DNA of 64,000 bases from Hyalella azteca (taxonomy: Eukaryota > Arthropoda > Malacostraca > Amphipoda > Hyalellidae), in contig NW_025938138.1 of NCBI RefSeq assembly GCF_000764305.2, positions 209,738-273,737 on the forward strand. Reading direction: 5' to 3'. Of this stretch, positions 23,301-33,539 are shown one piece after another; the stretch's first letter is position 1; the number at the start of each line of letters is the position of its first letter. Both the position numbers and the translations under genes were made by a program. The notes below the pieces were generated by a model. It was not told the origin of the DNA and made no database searches. It saw only the letters and a list, made by a program, of their open reading frames with translations.

Positions 23301-26258
23301 GTCATAAGATAAATTTTTGAGCAAAAGTCGCTGGCTCTAGAATTGAGTTACTTCCGAGTTGCCCTGATGGGACCCTGGCGCTGTTGAAATGATTAATTGT
23401 AACAACTTTTTAATTGACTGTAGTACTGTGCAAATAAATGGGGTATTTTATTTTAATTATTGGTGCGGATAGTAATAAAAATATAACTTAAAGGCTGATA
23501 TGCATTGCAACAATCACAGCTGCATTGAAATAACGTATCGGTCGTTGCTCAAATGCCTTGATTTTAACCCTCTTCCGTCGTATGTCACTCTCCGGGACCA
23601 TAACTTTAAACTTAAATTATACGTAAAGTATTAAGTGTAGCAACCTGAGGGGGTACGTTTGTACGCAACAGAGAATATTTCGAAGTAGTCGTACGTGGCG
23701 GTAACCATCAGTGCAAGTTATTTTGCGCTCACTAGCAACTTATCCTTTTTGGGAAAATAGGCTTGTGACAATATTGCACCGGTTACTCATGTCAGGCGGT
23801 AGAGGGTTAAGCTCTGCTCCAACTTCACTGGTAGATGATTGAGTTCTGCAAAATTTGCAGATTCACGGAGGTCGACCACGAACTGATCCTCAAATCCTGG
23901 AGAACTGATGCACACCACTCAGAGTTACAGCTTCGGGATTTACGGTTCCCGTCCTCACATGCCGGCAGGATCCGTTTCCCTGATCAGGCGATGTTACAAT
24001 ATGTTTACTCACAGAAGGATAGGTCCATCCTGAGTAACATGCTTGTCTCGCATGGATCAGGTCACTACCAATTTGAGGAGAAACGGAAGCTTGTGTTGCA
24101 CAACAAATCAAGGTTAGTATTTTCTTGGATTAAACTGTAATTTATGCTGTTCTATTAATGTTTTGATCTTGTTTTCCGTTTACCACATTTTCATAGCCAC
24201 CATGAAGAAATTATGAGGCTTATGTGAAAAATTTCTAATAATTTTCCACATACATTTTTGTATACCATCAAGCAGCAATGACTTAAATATATTTTTTGCA
24301 ATCCCCGTTCGGAAATTCATCCGGAATCATCAAAAACTTTTGTTCGTGAAAATTTTCTTCGTTGATATGATGAATTCAGCACCTGGAATTTCTCATGCAA
24401 AATTTCAAGGACTTCTACGTGCACTGCACTCAAAACTAAAAGATTTTATTAGATTCTCATCCCCCCAAAAAATCTCCGACCGTTTTCCAGACGAGGATAA
24501 TGTTTCTCTGATCCGTTGCAAGTCATTCAGATTCAATGCTCGAGGACTCACTCAAGTCTTGTGAAGAAAAATTTTCCAGCATTAATTTAATCTAGTGTTA
24601 AATATTTATATATCCTACATCCTAATATGTTCAATTTAATTACAATATTACTTGGAGAACAGTATGACTAAACTATATCATATGCATTAAAATGAGAATG
24701 AAATTAACTGATTAATCAAGGATTCTTACATCACCTAGACAATAAGCCTTAGAATTTCTTCTTAGCTTTTCGATGACGGGGGATAAGCCCCCTGCAAAGA
24801 CCATCAGTGCCGTCTGGGAACGAAATAAAAACGCTATCTGTTTCGCTTTTGCACCTGATGAGAGTTGTCTGCTATTCCAAAATATCGACGACCCTGTGAA
24901 CTTCCTTGCTGTCCACAATCCTTCCTTCCCGACTTTACCCAAAGCTCTTAAACAGTTTGAGGTGAGAGATTCATGGCATTCGCTGCATATGAAATTTTGT
25001 GCATTGTTGCGTTTCTATTATTTATTGCGATTATTTATTTTATTTGTTTGCAATGAAGGTGGAACACTTGGCTCACCGTGACTCTCCCGGCGGAGTAAGC
25101 TCCAAGCTAACATAATATATAATTTGATAGGCAGTGTGATGATGAATTGCTGAGATTTCCAGGAGCAAAGAAGTGTATACTTTTTCAGGGTGGGCAACTA
25201 CAGGTCCAAGCTGTCAGTGGCACGATCCCTGGTAGTTCAGGAGTCGCCAACGAACTCACCCACATTGTTATGAACGATGTTCCTCCAGATGCAGGCGGAT
25301 GTTTCAAGATCGCGCCCAGAGGAAACTTCGTCGTCGATTGGACGTGCCAACGCTCTTCGGTTAGTATAAAATAGTTCCCATTTTTTAACGCCGTATCTGC
25401 TTGATTTGACACCATGAATGTATTGGGGCTGGTTTTCTAAACATTCATTGCAGACAAAGAACACAAATGCCTAGTAAAAATTTTGCCAAATAGTCTCAAC
25501 TGAATAGTCAAACTTTAGAACGAGAAGCCGAACCAATGCGCCGTTAAAGGTTCTCGAAATAAAATATGCCAAGTACTAAAATCTTCAAATTTTATTCATC
25601 AAACCTGTTGTTTTCGTGATTCAATATTTCAAGTTCCATGTTAAACTTAGTACAATAAAACGAGTAGATCTGCGGTGCCATGCACAATGAAGTGTTTTCA
25701 TCCTCTGCCCAGTACAATGAGTATAGGTATGAGTGGGTTGACTCAACATCCTTGTTTCCTCCTGATGTATTGACTTAACACTTACTGTTTTTATACTTAG
25801 CGTGCAATCAAGTGCAACAAATTTAAAAGTATAATTTCCATGAACCATTTTGCGAATCAAACGTGAGGTTGCATCTGACTTCCACTGTTGCTGTGCAGAG
25901 ATTGAACACCTACAGCTTCGACCACGACGTCCCGACGTCTACATTTCACCACAACCCTCCAATTCTGAACTGCAAGGCGCAATTTACTCTCTCAAGAAAA
26001 TGTGATGGGCTCTCATGTCTCCCTTTTGTTCTCAGCATCAACGGTCAAATCGCTATCGTCAACGATGCCAATAGTAACATAAATTTTTACCACTTGCGAG
26101 CACCGATACGATCTGAACTCTCCATTAATTTAAAGCCTTTCCACAAGTTTAATTCCAAGACGACTCCTCTGAACTCCATGGCACTAAGCCCAAGCTTTGA
26201 CGTTTTTGTGACCAGTAGTTTTCATGATTGTGCGCAGTGGTATCACCCAAGATTTTAA
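20344..26258 (+). CDS. Six-exon gene for an uncharacterised WD40-like propeller protein (gene 1, intact)
   Basis: Exons read as 20344-20531, 22684-22779, 23861-24112, 24766-24961, 25189-25359 and 25899-26258. Every intron has GT/AG ends (donors such as GTGAGT and GTTAGT), and the phases add up to 1263 nt, or 420 codons plus stop. The start ATG follows a run of A and is supported by a conserved AGCAAGGAT...ATG context in the paralogue at 42172. After about 55 Ser-rich and charged residues come beta-strand-like repeats. MEFNHNGSRLVRIINNEVEV followed by VDPRT looks like a first propeller blade, ELQLRDLRFPSSHAGRI a second, FAPDESCLLFQ a third. The C-terminus MALSPSFDVFVTSSFHD, then WYHPRF, reads like a last WD blade. 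No signal peptide or membrane segment is seen. I do not recognise the family. A scaffold role would be typical of propellers but is inference. Intron 1 carries a transposon fragment and an LTR-like repeat, and intron 2 a SINE. Confidence 0.85.
21192..21558 (-). mobile_element. Fragment of an arthropod transposon-associated ORF (GERFHQ family)
   Basis: On the minus strand, broken frames encode ILLQPLHLKISLVKNIAEAL, then KIKAGVLVG, then IRELVVDIQCDKSQFDEHGE and GERFHQEMAKVKKRYQGK. This order (PPLHxKLG, KAGxFxGPQIR, GERFHQD, RYQGxW) is well known from repeated ORFs in arthropod genomes. At least two frameshifts or stops are present. It lies in intron 1 of gene 1, antisense to it. Confidence 0.7.
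21658..22107. mobile_element. LTR-like solo repeat in intron 1
   Basis: About 450 bases match the element at 28345-29273 plus 33471-33538. Shared blocks include GGATATAGAGGAACAGCGTA, TTCTCGGCCCAAGACTGAG and the end CAACATTGTCACCTGACA. Relative to that copy it lacks about 500 internal bases. Read on the minus strand it starts TGTCAGGTGACAATG, as many LTRs do. The second copy gives the uninterrupted sequence into which the DIRS-like element inserted. Confidence 0.65.
22955..23118 (-). mobile_element. Old SINE in intron 2 of gene 1
   Basis: On the minus strand it has GGCCGAGTGGTTAAGATCGC and, later, a B-box-like GGGGGTTCAAAAGCC, followed by TGGTCAAAATTGGCAAGG and a tail ending in AACGCTGAGACT. 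It is more diverged than the copies at 2237 and 62588. A SINE of the same type and orientation sits in intron 2 of the paralogue (42885-43068). Confidence 0.7.
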
Positions 26259-26388
26259 TTTAAATGCATCATCTACTGAAGAAATCATTAGACGATGTAA
26301 AACTCAACAGGCTCGGTACTTGATCAATGTCCGTTGACTAACTGTTTTCATATGGTTTGTGTTTACTGTATAATTTTGATGAAACTCT

Positions 26389-28301
26389 ATGAAAGTTGCG
26401 TCTAAACTCTGGGATCTGTTAACAACTGGAGGCAAGTTATCAATTTTTCTTGGTAATCAATTTTTCTTGGTTAATGAAGAGCAGTGTAGTAGAAGTGTAG
26501 CTTTGTGGGTTAGAACCTCTTATGGTGCCCAGCAAATCAAGTTTTCTGCAGAGCATCAGTCAGCTGGAGAATCAGTGTGGTGCGAATTTTCTCTCAAAGG
26601 CAAAGATAGCCTCCTCATAGGCGTCGTTTATAGATCATCAAACAGTTCCTCTGATAACGATAAAATACCAAACAGTCTTTTACCGAGCATGGCTTTCCGT
26701 AGGTCACACACGTTGATCGTTGGTTATTTTAATCATCCAGAGCTAGACTGGACAGATGGATTCTCTCCAATGGATGAGAATCACCCAGCATCCTTGTTCA
26801 TGGAGTCTGTGAGAGTCTCCTTCCTAGTCCAGCACGCTACTAAGCCAACCCATTATAGAAGTAAACAGACTCCCAATATTCTAGGCCTGGTGTTTACTAG
26901 TGACGAATCGATGTTAGATGAGCTTCGTCACGAGGCTCCATTGGGCAAAAACCATCACCAATCATTGTTTTTCAGTCTAAAGTGCTGTACAGAAAAGACG
27001 CCTCGACAGCGTGAGCGTTTGAATTTTGCGAAAGGCGACTATGATAAATTCAGTGAAGCAGTGAATGCAGTGAATATTTCGAACTGTATTAAGGACATGA
27101 ATGTGGCTGAGTCATGGTTATTTCTCAAGGACATGGTTATGTCTGCAGTTGATGCGTGTGTAAATAAAATTAAGCTTGGTGGAGCCAAAAAAACTCAGTG
27201 AATGAACAGTACAGTTCTTGCTAAGCTGAAAACAAAAAAGGAAGCCTACCAGTGTTATTTGCAGACTCGTAGCGATGCTGACTATAACCTATACGCAAGA
27301 GCTCGAAATCAAGCTACTGAAAGCTGTCGCGCCGCAGTAAAAACCCTCGCAAAAATATTGCTAAAAATGCAAAAAAATAATCCGAAAGCCTTCTTTTTGT
27401 ACGCTAGCTCGAAGTGCAAGATAAAGGACGGTATTTCTGATTTGAAAGTAGATCAACGAAAGATATCCTCTGATGCGGGCAGGGCTAACGTTCTTAATCA
27501 GTTTTTCAGTAGCGTATTCACTGAACAGGACTTGAACAGTATTCCAGCTATTGAGGAGCGCCCAGTCGGCTCTAAATTAACAAGTTTTGAAATACTAGAA
27601 GAAGAGGTTCTCAAGCGCCTTATCGCTGCAAATCCTAACAAGTCATATGGTCCGGACGGCTTCCACCCCAGATTACTCAAAAAGTTAGCAACTGTCCTAG
27701 CCGGCCCTTTGACGTCATTTTTTCGAAAAACTTTGAACGAAGGGATCTTGCCGGCTGACTGGAAAGAAGCTCAAGTGACACCATTATTCAAAAAAGTGAC
27801 AAAAGCTGCCCGGGCAACTATCGCCCTGTCAGTTTGACAATTGTCGTTTGCAAGGTAATGCAATCTGTTGCGTGGGATCGACTGATATATCATTTGACTG
27901 CTAATAATCTATCAGACTGTCAACATGGCTTTATTGCCGGGAGATCCTGCATCACTAACCTCTTGTCGACTCTGAACGAATGGACCCGCCTGCTGGGCGA
28001 AAGGGAGCCAGTAGATGCAGTGTACCTCGATTTTGCCAAGGCATTTGACAGTGTCCCACATGAGCGGCTGTTGCGTAAATTGCAGTCTTTGGGAATTGAC
28101 AGCTATGTACTCAATGGATCAGAGATTTTCTAGTAGGGAGGTGACAACGTGTCAGTATTAATGGGTCCGTATCATACTGGGCTTCAGTGCGCAGCGGCGC
28201 GCTCGGGCCTGTTTTATTCGTTTCGTTTATAAACGATCTGCCAGAAGCTGTGTCCAGCGTGTGCTCGATGTATGCTGACGACACAAAAATATCATTAAAT
28301 A
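26389..28301 (+). mobile_element. CR1-like LINE, 5' part (endonuclease and RT)
   Basis: The frame at 26389-27201 encodes the second half of an apurinic-type endonuclease: IGVVYRSSN, then the core block VGYFNHPELDW (usually GDFN), THYRS and a weak TSDESM block. The next frame (27202-27837) leads into RT with KSYGPDGFHPRLLKKLA and LPADWKEAQVTPLFKK. A further frame (27834-28133) has SDCQHGFIAGRSCITNLL and DAVYLDFAKAFDSVPHERLL. A last piece before 28301 has the catalytic MYADDTK. The 5' end of the endonuclease is missing and there are at least three frame breaks, so it is dead. It begins 130 bp after the stop of gene 1. The continuation lies at 33540-34530. Confidence 0.88.
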
Positions 28302-29273
28302 TGTAATCTAACACGTTACGATTTGGTAGTAGACGATGCGAAACTGAATCGTAATTAAGTATGACCTGAGGGTAGTTCGTATGTTGCTAGGGACAGCCTG
28401 TAGATACAATAATTTTATTGATAGTTAGGTTACGTTTTTGTCATTTTGTTTTTGAGTTACTATTACGTGACCTCGTATAGACCCGCCCTGTAACTTGTCA
28501 TTGCTATGAGATCCTTCACAGAGGTTAGTACTTGCATTATTTATCGTGTTGATCTTCGTGTTGACATAGTGGTGGATTATTTGGTTATATTTAATATTAT
28601 TATTTATATTAGTTTTTATTTGTGTTATAATCATTTGTTAGAGTTCCGTTAATTCAAGTCCTTAATTTGTATTTATTTGTGTTTTTTCAGCGGGCTCCGA
28701 ACCCAGAGCATGATGAGGAATTAATAGTCAAGAGCTAGAAAGATACACGGTTTATAGTTTTGTTTTCTTGTATTTATTCTTCTTGGTTATTATAGTTCTT
28801 AACTTATCAGTTTTTATTCATCCTTTTTTATTTACGATCATTGGCCAAGTGTTCGGGGTCAGATAATGTTTACTTATTGACTAGTCCCCAACAATGTAGC
28901 GGGATCCGAGGATATAGAGGAACAGCGTAAACGATTATATGATATACTTTTAGGATTATAGTTCGGCTTACAGTTTAGGATAATCAGATTATAAGTTGGA
29001 GCTTTGACACTGATGTCTTCGGCGTACAGTTGAAGCATGGATAAGTCTAGAGTGTATCTTCTACTCTGACATTAGTTTAGGGTTACTGTCCTGATGGATA
29101 CGGACAGGAGTAAGGGCTTACATACGACTGTTCTCGGCCCAAGACTGAGTTTCCTGGTCTGGGCAGAGCTCATATAGCTTCGCTAATTGACGTCACCAAG
29201 GACGTGACTTGATAAACAGGAAAGACTAATACAAGGAAATGCTTATGAACATATCGCATGTGAAGGAGATTAT
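28302..29273. mobile_element. LTR-like element, left part
   Basis: Inserted in the RT frame of the LINE just after MYADDTKISLN. The pentamer AAATA at 28297-28301 recurs at 33540-33544, fitting a 5-bp duplication with about one base of uncertainty. Blocks from 28345 and 28908 match the solo copy at 21658-22107. The region 28384-28900 has no counterpart there. The repeat is split by the DIRS-like element and ends at 33538. No internal gag-pol is present, so it behaves as a solo LTR. Confidence 0.6.
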
Positions 29274-29492
29274 AATTGGAGCAAACTCCGTTTTAGGCTG
29301 TTTGCTTTTAACATGTTGAAAGCTCTATTTGATCTTTTGGATTGTTTCTTCCTCGAATTTAATCGTATCAGTAAAGAAAAAATGAGAAAGCTCGGCGGAA
29401 ATGATTTCCGCCATCGCCAGCTTTCCTTCCGTTGACCTTGAGCGGCGCCGCGTTGTAGGCGCAGCCTGCATGCTCTCTCAATCGCTGATACG
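29274..29492 (+). repeat. DIRS-like left inverted terminal repeat
   Basis: Begins AATTGGAGCAAACTCCG and runs to CTCTCTCAATCGCT. It pairs with 33229-33440 with a few indels. Confidence 0.88.
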
Positions 29493-30011
29493 CAACCGCC
29501 CGAGCTGCTGCGCAGCTCCTCTGGTGACTACTTTACATCACCATCTTCAGTGCGTATTACCATGTGAGTTTTAGTAACACGTTTTAATGCAATTATCGTT
29601 TGATAATTGTAAGGCAATCGCCTTAAAATTGCTATATGTTAAATTAAGTAACCACTGTTCTAATAACTGTTTAGAGTTGCGCGTGTGAGGTGTTTGGGTT
29701 AGCGCTTGTGAGGCGGGACGGTTTTCCGCTGGGCGTGGTCCCTGTGATTCAGTGAAATTACTTTCCTTGCGCCGCCAGTGATTACTTAATAAGGTTCATT
29801 TTACTTGCATAAGCACTGCACAAAATAGCCCTAGCCCGTTTCGCTCAGCCGTTGACGAGCCCGTTAGCTATGCTGTCGTAGGGCGATCAAATCCTTTGAT
29901 CAGGTCTATAGCGTATTCTGAAGCCAATACACTCGAGCTTTAGCATCCCCTCGCGAGATGCTTGAGGTATGGCCTTAGTTTACTGGAGAGGAAGACGGCT
30001 TCGTAGTACAC

Positions 30012-30305
30012 TTGTCTTACGTGCCGTTCCTTGACCTGCGTACTCGTAAGAGGCACCAGGTACTCCGCGCAAGTCCAGAAAGCCTAATTTCTGGGCGACA
30101 GACCAACTTAGGCAAGGTAGGCGTTACAGCTTCGGCGGGAATCGCTACCAGACAACCGCCATTGGTACAATCGGCAGTTGCTTACCACCCCTATACCCGT
30201 CGGGAATTGGCAAGCACCGGAAGCACGCGTGCTTCGGTGTCTCCCCTCGAGCACATAGCGGATAATCAAATGGTATCGACGACAAATAGTGTCGACAACA
30301 AATAG
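30012..30305 (+). CDS. Gag-like N-terminal ORF of the DIRS-like element (uncertain)
   Basis: An open frame of about 97 codons rich in Arg, Ser and Thr that runs into the 18-bp repeat. The position after the left terminal repeat is where DIRS elements keep their gag-like ORF. No zinc knuckle or known domain can be read, so the assignment rests on position alone. Confidence 0.35.
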   Translation: MSYVPFLDLRTRKRHQVLRASPESLISGRQTNLGKVGVTASAGIATRQPPLVQSAVAYHPYTRRELASTGSTRASVSPLEHIADNQMVSTTNSVDNK

Positions 30306-30466
30306 TCTCGACGACAATTAGTGTCGACGACAAACAGTGTCGACGACAAACAGTGTCGACGACATACAGTGTCGACGACAAATAGTGTCGACGACAAACA
30401 GTGTCGACGACAAATAGTCTCGACGACAAATAGTGTCGACGACAAACAGTGTCGACGACAAACAGA
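30273..30466. repeat. 18-bp minisatellite inside the DIRS-like element
   Basis: About 11 units of GTGTCGACGACAAACAGT with A/T and T/C variants, each carrying a GTCGAC palindrome. The 18-bp period keeps the frame open with a six-residue repeat. Confidence 0.9.
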
Positions 30467-31570
30467 CGGTCATTCAGATTCAGTTTTCCCGCCACTCTGG
30501 CTGGAATCATTACCGGCGGGATCGCTTCCCGCGATCCCGCGCCTTATTTTTAAATTCAATCTGTATAGAATGCCTATGCGCTGTGTCGCCCGCGGTCATT
30601 CAGACTCAGTTTTCCCGCCATTCTGGCGGGAATCATTAGCGGCGGGATCGCTTCCCGCGATCCCACACCTTATTTTTAAATTCAATCTGCATAGACTGCC
30701 TATATGCGCTTTGTCGCCGGCGGTCATTCAGATTCAGTTTTCCCACCACTCTGGCGGGCATCATTACCGGCTGGATCGCTTCCCGCGATCCCGCGCCTTA
30801 TTTTTAAATTCAATCTGAATAGACTACCTATGCGCTTTGTCGCCGGCGGTCGTTCAGATTCAGTTTTCCCGTCACTCTGGCGGGAATCATTACCGGCGGG
30901 ATCACTTCCCGCGATCCCGCACCTTATTTTTAAATTCGATCTGAATAGACTGCCGATGCGCTTTGTCGCCGGCGGTCATTCAGATTCAGTTTTCCCGCCA
31001 CTCTGGCGGGAATCATTACCGGCGGGATCGCCTCCCGCGATCCCGCACCTTATTTTTAAACTCAATCTAAATAGACTGCCGATGCGGTCTGTCGCCGGCG
31101 GTCATTCAGATTCAGTTTTCCCCCTAATCTGGCGGGAATCATTACCGGCTGGATCGCTTCCCGCGATCCCGCGCCTTAATTTTAAATTCGATCTGAATAG
31201 ACTGCCTATGCGCTTCGTCGCCGGCTGTCATTCAGATTCAGTTTTCCCGCCACTCTGGCGGGAATCATTACCGGGGATCGCTTCCCGCGATCCCGCGCCT
31301 TATTTTTAAATTCAATCTAAATAGATTGCCTATGCGCTTTGTCGCCGGCGGTCATTCAGATTCAGTTTTCCCGCCAATCTGGCGGGAATCATTACCGGCG
31401 AGATCGCTTCCCGCGATCCCGCGCCTTATTTTTACAATTCAAATTGAATAGACTCCCTATGCGCTTTGTCGCCGGCGGTCATTCAGATTCAGTTTTCCCA
31501 CCACTCTGGCGGGAATCATTACCGGCGGGATCGCTTCCCGCGATCCCGCTCCTTATTTTTAAATTCAAAG
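30467..31570. repeat. 126-bp tandem repeat, nine units, inside the DIRS-like element
   Basis: Units begin CGGTCATTCAGATTCAG at 30467, 30593, 30721, 30847, 30973, 31099, 31225, 31349 and 31476, so the period is 124-128 and usually 126 bases (42 codons). Each contains two hairpin-forming stretches, CCCGCC...GGCGGG and GGCGGGATCG...CGATCCCGC, and ends in a TTATTTTTAAATTCAATCTG block. Long frames stay open through much of the array and read SDSVFPPLWRESLPAGSLP-like repeats. It occupies the place where the RT domain would be expected. Confidence 0.92.
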
Positions 31571-32020
31571 ACCTTGAATATCGTCCGCAGAGGCGTGCAC
31601 TGGAAGTGGAGGCAGGACACAAAACCACCAAAACTAAGATTCCCCATCACGGACTGGCACGGACCACTACAGGTCGACCTCATGGCCAGTCCACACTACA
31701 ACAAACTACCCCTGTACGTGTCCGCCTTCGAGTGCCCGGGGGCAGTGGCAACGGATGTCCTAGCAGTCGACTGGAATCAGTGGCAGGGGGTGTACATCTT
31801 CCCCCCACCAAACTTCATACCGCAGTTGCTACCCAAACTGCAGGACTACACACATCACGGGGTCATTCTATCGCCACACAGACCATCAGCCGGATGGTAC
31901 CCAGTCCTCCTCAAGAGAGCGCAGAAACAGATTCTTCTCCAAACTCGCCTCCACCAGAAGGCAGCCGTCGGCTTGGTCTCATCAGAAGAGTGCGGGAAAT
32001 GGATCGCGTGGAGTTTCTAA
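31571..32020 (+). CDS. DIRS-type RNase H C-terminal remnant
   Basis: After the tandem repeats the frame encodes FPITDWHGPLQVDLMASPHY followed by NKLPLYVSAFECPGA, then DVLAVDWNQWQGVYIFPP and LSPHRPSAGWYPVLL. The pattern L-Q-V-D-L-M-A-S...LPLYVS and W-x-Q-W...F-P-P matches the end of the DIRS RNase H module. The frame ends at 32020 and overlaps the start of the recombinase frame. The N-terminal RNase H part and the RT are missing, apparently replaced by the repeats, so the product cannot be a functional polymerase. Confidence 0.75.
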   Translation, partial: TLNIVRRGVHWKWRQDTKPPKLRFPITDWHGPLQVDLMASPHYNKLPLYVSAFECPGAVATDVLAVDWNQWQGVYIFPPPNFIPQLLPKLQDYTHHGVILSPHRPSAGWYPVLLKRAQKQILLQTRLHQKAAVGLVSSEECGKWIAWSF

Positions 32021-32935
32021 CCTTACTGTACTCAGAAAAGTTCTCCACCTCCGCCAAACGACTAGTCAGGGCCGTTCGTTCTTCGACCACGCGCCAATAC
32101 CAATCTCAGTGGAAGCGCTTCCAAGAGTGGCTCCCTGCAGAAACAACCGACTTCACTCACGATACAGTTCTACGATTTCTCACCTTCCTCCACGAGGGGA
32201 AGCACCTGAAGGCTATGACGATACGTAACGTCAAGGCGGCGCTCAGAAAACCTCTGTACCTGGCCTTCGGAGTAAACACCACCGCTGAAGAATTCCAAGA
32301 GCTCTCGAAATCGCAGTTCCTCTCCGATCCTTCCGCTCCCAAACCAAACATCGACTGGTCCCTCGATGCTATCTTCAAACAGTTCGAATCTAGACGCTTC
32401 CGCCTTCCGCGCATAACAACAGAGGACCTTCTGATTAAATGTCTCTTCTTAACAGCTCTGGCATCCGGAAACCGAGCATCAGAGCTAGCTAACGCTTCTA
32501 GATCAGGGTGCTCCATCTCACCCACCTACGTATCGATCGCAGTCCTACCGGGCTTCATCTACAAAAACCAGTCAGTAGACAGGTGTCCACCACCCATCTC
32601 TTTCCCTACATTAGGTGGGAAACATGCGTTATGCCCTGCTTACCACTTGAAGGAATACCTCAAGCGAACGACCTCATGGGAACACAGGAACCACGTCCTC
32701 CTGGAGCCCAAGTCTCATAAGCCACTCAACGCCGGGAGATGCTCCTTTTGGCTGGCTCACGCCCTTCGTTCCTTCGGCGACTCTCCAGGAAATCCATCGC
32801 CAGGCTAGCCACTCCATCGCCTAGATGCGCAACGTATCCATGGAGGAAATCATGCGCAACGGCTTCTGGAGCACCCCCAACGTATTCTTCCGTTGCTATC
32901 AGAGGACGTTATCGGTTCCCAAAATACAGTTTGTA
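31987..32935 (+). pseudogene. DIRS tyrosine recombinase, frame-broken near the C-terminus
   Basis: The main frame runs to a stop at 32808. Its core-binding part includes STTRQYQSQWKRFQEWLP and TVLRFLTFLHEGKHLKAMTI, typical of phage-integrase-type SAM-like domains. The catalytic part includes CLFLTALASGNRASELANAS, which carries the first catalytic Arg. The C-terminal segment, MEEIMRNGFWSTPNVFFRCY with the likely nucleophilic Tyr, lies in another frame (about 32825-32935). The H-x-x-R box between them is interrupted by a frameshift and stop. The protein is therefore inactive as assembled. Confidence 0.8.
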
Positions 32936-33098
32936 GCAGGGAGAACGGTCATTAATTAGTGCCAACACTATTGTATCTAACATTTGCATTGCCCCACTAA
33001 TTAAGTAGACCTTGGTTTAAATATCTCGATTGCTTCTTTTACTTCTCATGGGAGTCTGAAAGTTTCCTCCCCCAGACCCTAAAGGGCGACTTTGGTAG

Positions 33099-33187
33099 AA
33101 AAGCAAACAGCCTAAAACGGAGTTTGCTCTAATTATTTTCGTTTGAGGAACGAAAACAATCTAATTAGAGCTCGGAATTTTAGGCTG
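33099..33187. repeat. DIRS-like internal complementary region
   Basis: AAAAGCAAACAGCCTAAAAC and onward is complementary to the left terminus at 29274. ATTTTCGTTTGAGGAACGAA and onward is complementary to the right terminus at 33430-33470. The two halves meet at AATTATTTT. Confidence 0.88.
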
Positions 33188-33228
33188 TGCTGAGACCACC
33201 TCCTCCCCAAACTTTATTACGCGAGCAG

Positions 33229-33470
33229 TGCTGCGATTGAGAGAGCATGCAGGCTGCGCCTACAACGCGGCGCCGCTCAAGGTGAACGGAAGGAAAGCTG
33301 GCGATGGCGGAAATCATTTCCGCCTAGCTTTCTTCCTTTTTCTTTACGGATACGATTAAATTCGAGGAAGAAACAATCCAAAAGATCAAATAGAGCTTTC
33401 AACATGTTAAAAGCAAACAGCCTAAAACTCCGAGCTCTAATTAGATTGTTTTCGTTCCTCAAACGAAAAT
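33229..33470 (-). repeat. DIRS-like right inverted terminal repeat with extension
   Basis: Starts AGCGATTGAGAGAGCATGC, the inverse of the left repeat's end. The outer about 30 bases, ending CAAACGAAAAT, have no counterpart at the left end, as expected for DIRS. Confidence 0.88.
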
Positions 33471-33539
33471 CTTTCAACATGGAAGACATCAATCAGGAAA
33501 TATCCAGGGACGAATTGTATCAACATTGTCACCTGACAA
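33471..33539. mobile_element. LTR-like element, right part
   Basis: CTTTCAACATGGAAGACATC through CAACATTGTCACCTGACA matches the end of the solo copy at 22035-22107. It completes the repeat whose left part is at 28302-29273. Confidence 0.65.

Larger units (their letters stand above)
29274..33470 (+). mobile_element. DIRS-like retrotransposon derivative, 4.2 kb
   Basis: Inverted terminal repeats of about 215 bp (29274-29492 and 33229-33440) share GGCGCAGCCTGCATGCTCTC or its complement. The right one is extended by about 30 bases. An internal complementary region at 33099-33187 is the joined complement of the two element ends: it runs from GCAAACAGCCTAAAACGGAG into TTTTCGTTTGAGGAACG. This arrangement is diagnostic for DIRS elements, which replicate through a circular intermediate and integrate with a tyrosine recombinase. 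The coding order is a gag-like start, tandem repeats, a RNase H end and a recombinase. No reverse transcriptase core is visible. It sits inside the LTR-like repeat. Confidence 0.88.

Noticed and set aside
24340..24564. 74-codon frame in intron 3 of gene 1
   Set aside because: Considered as an extra exon, but it has no donor in frame, no counterpart in gene 2, and the flanking exons join in phase without it.
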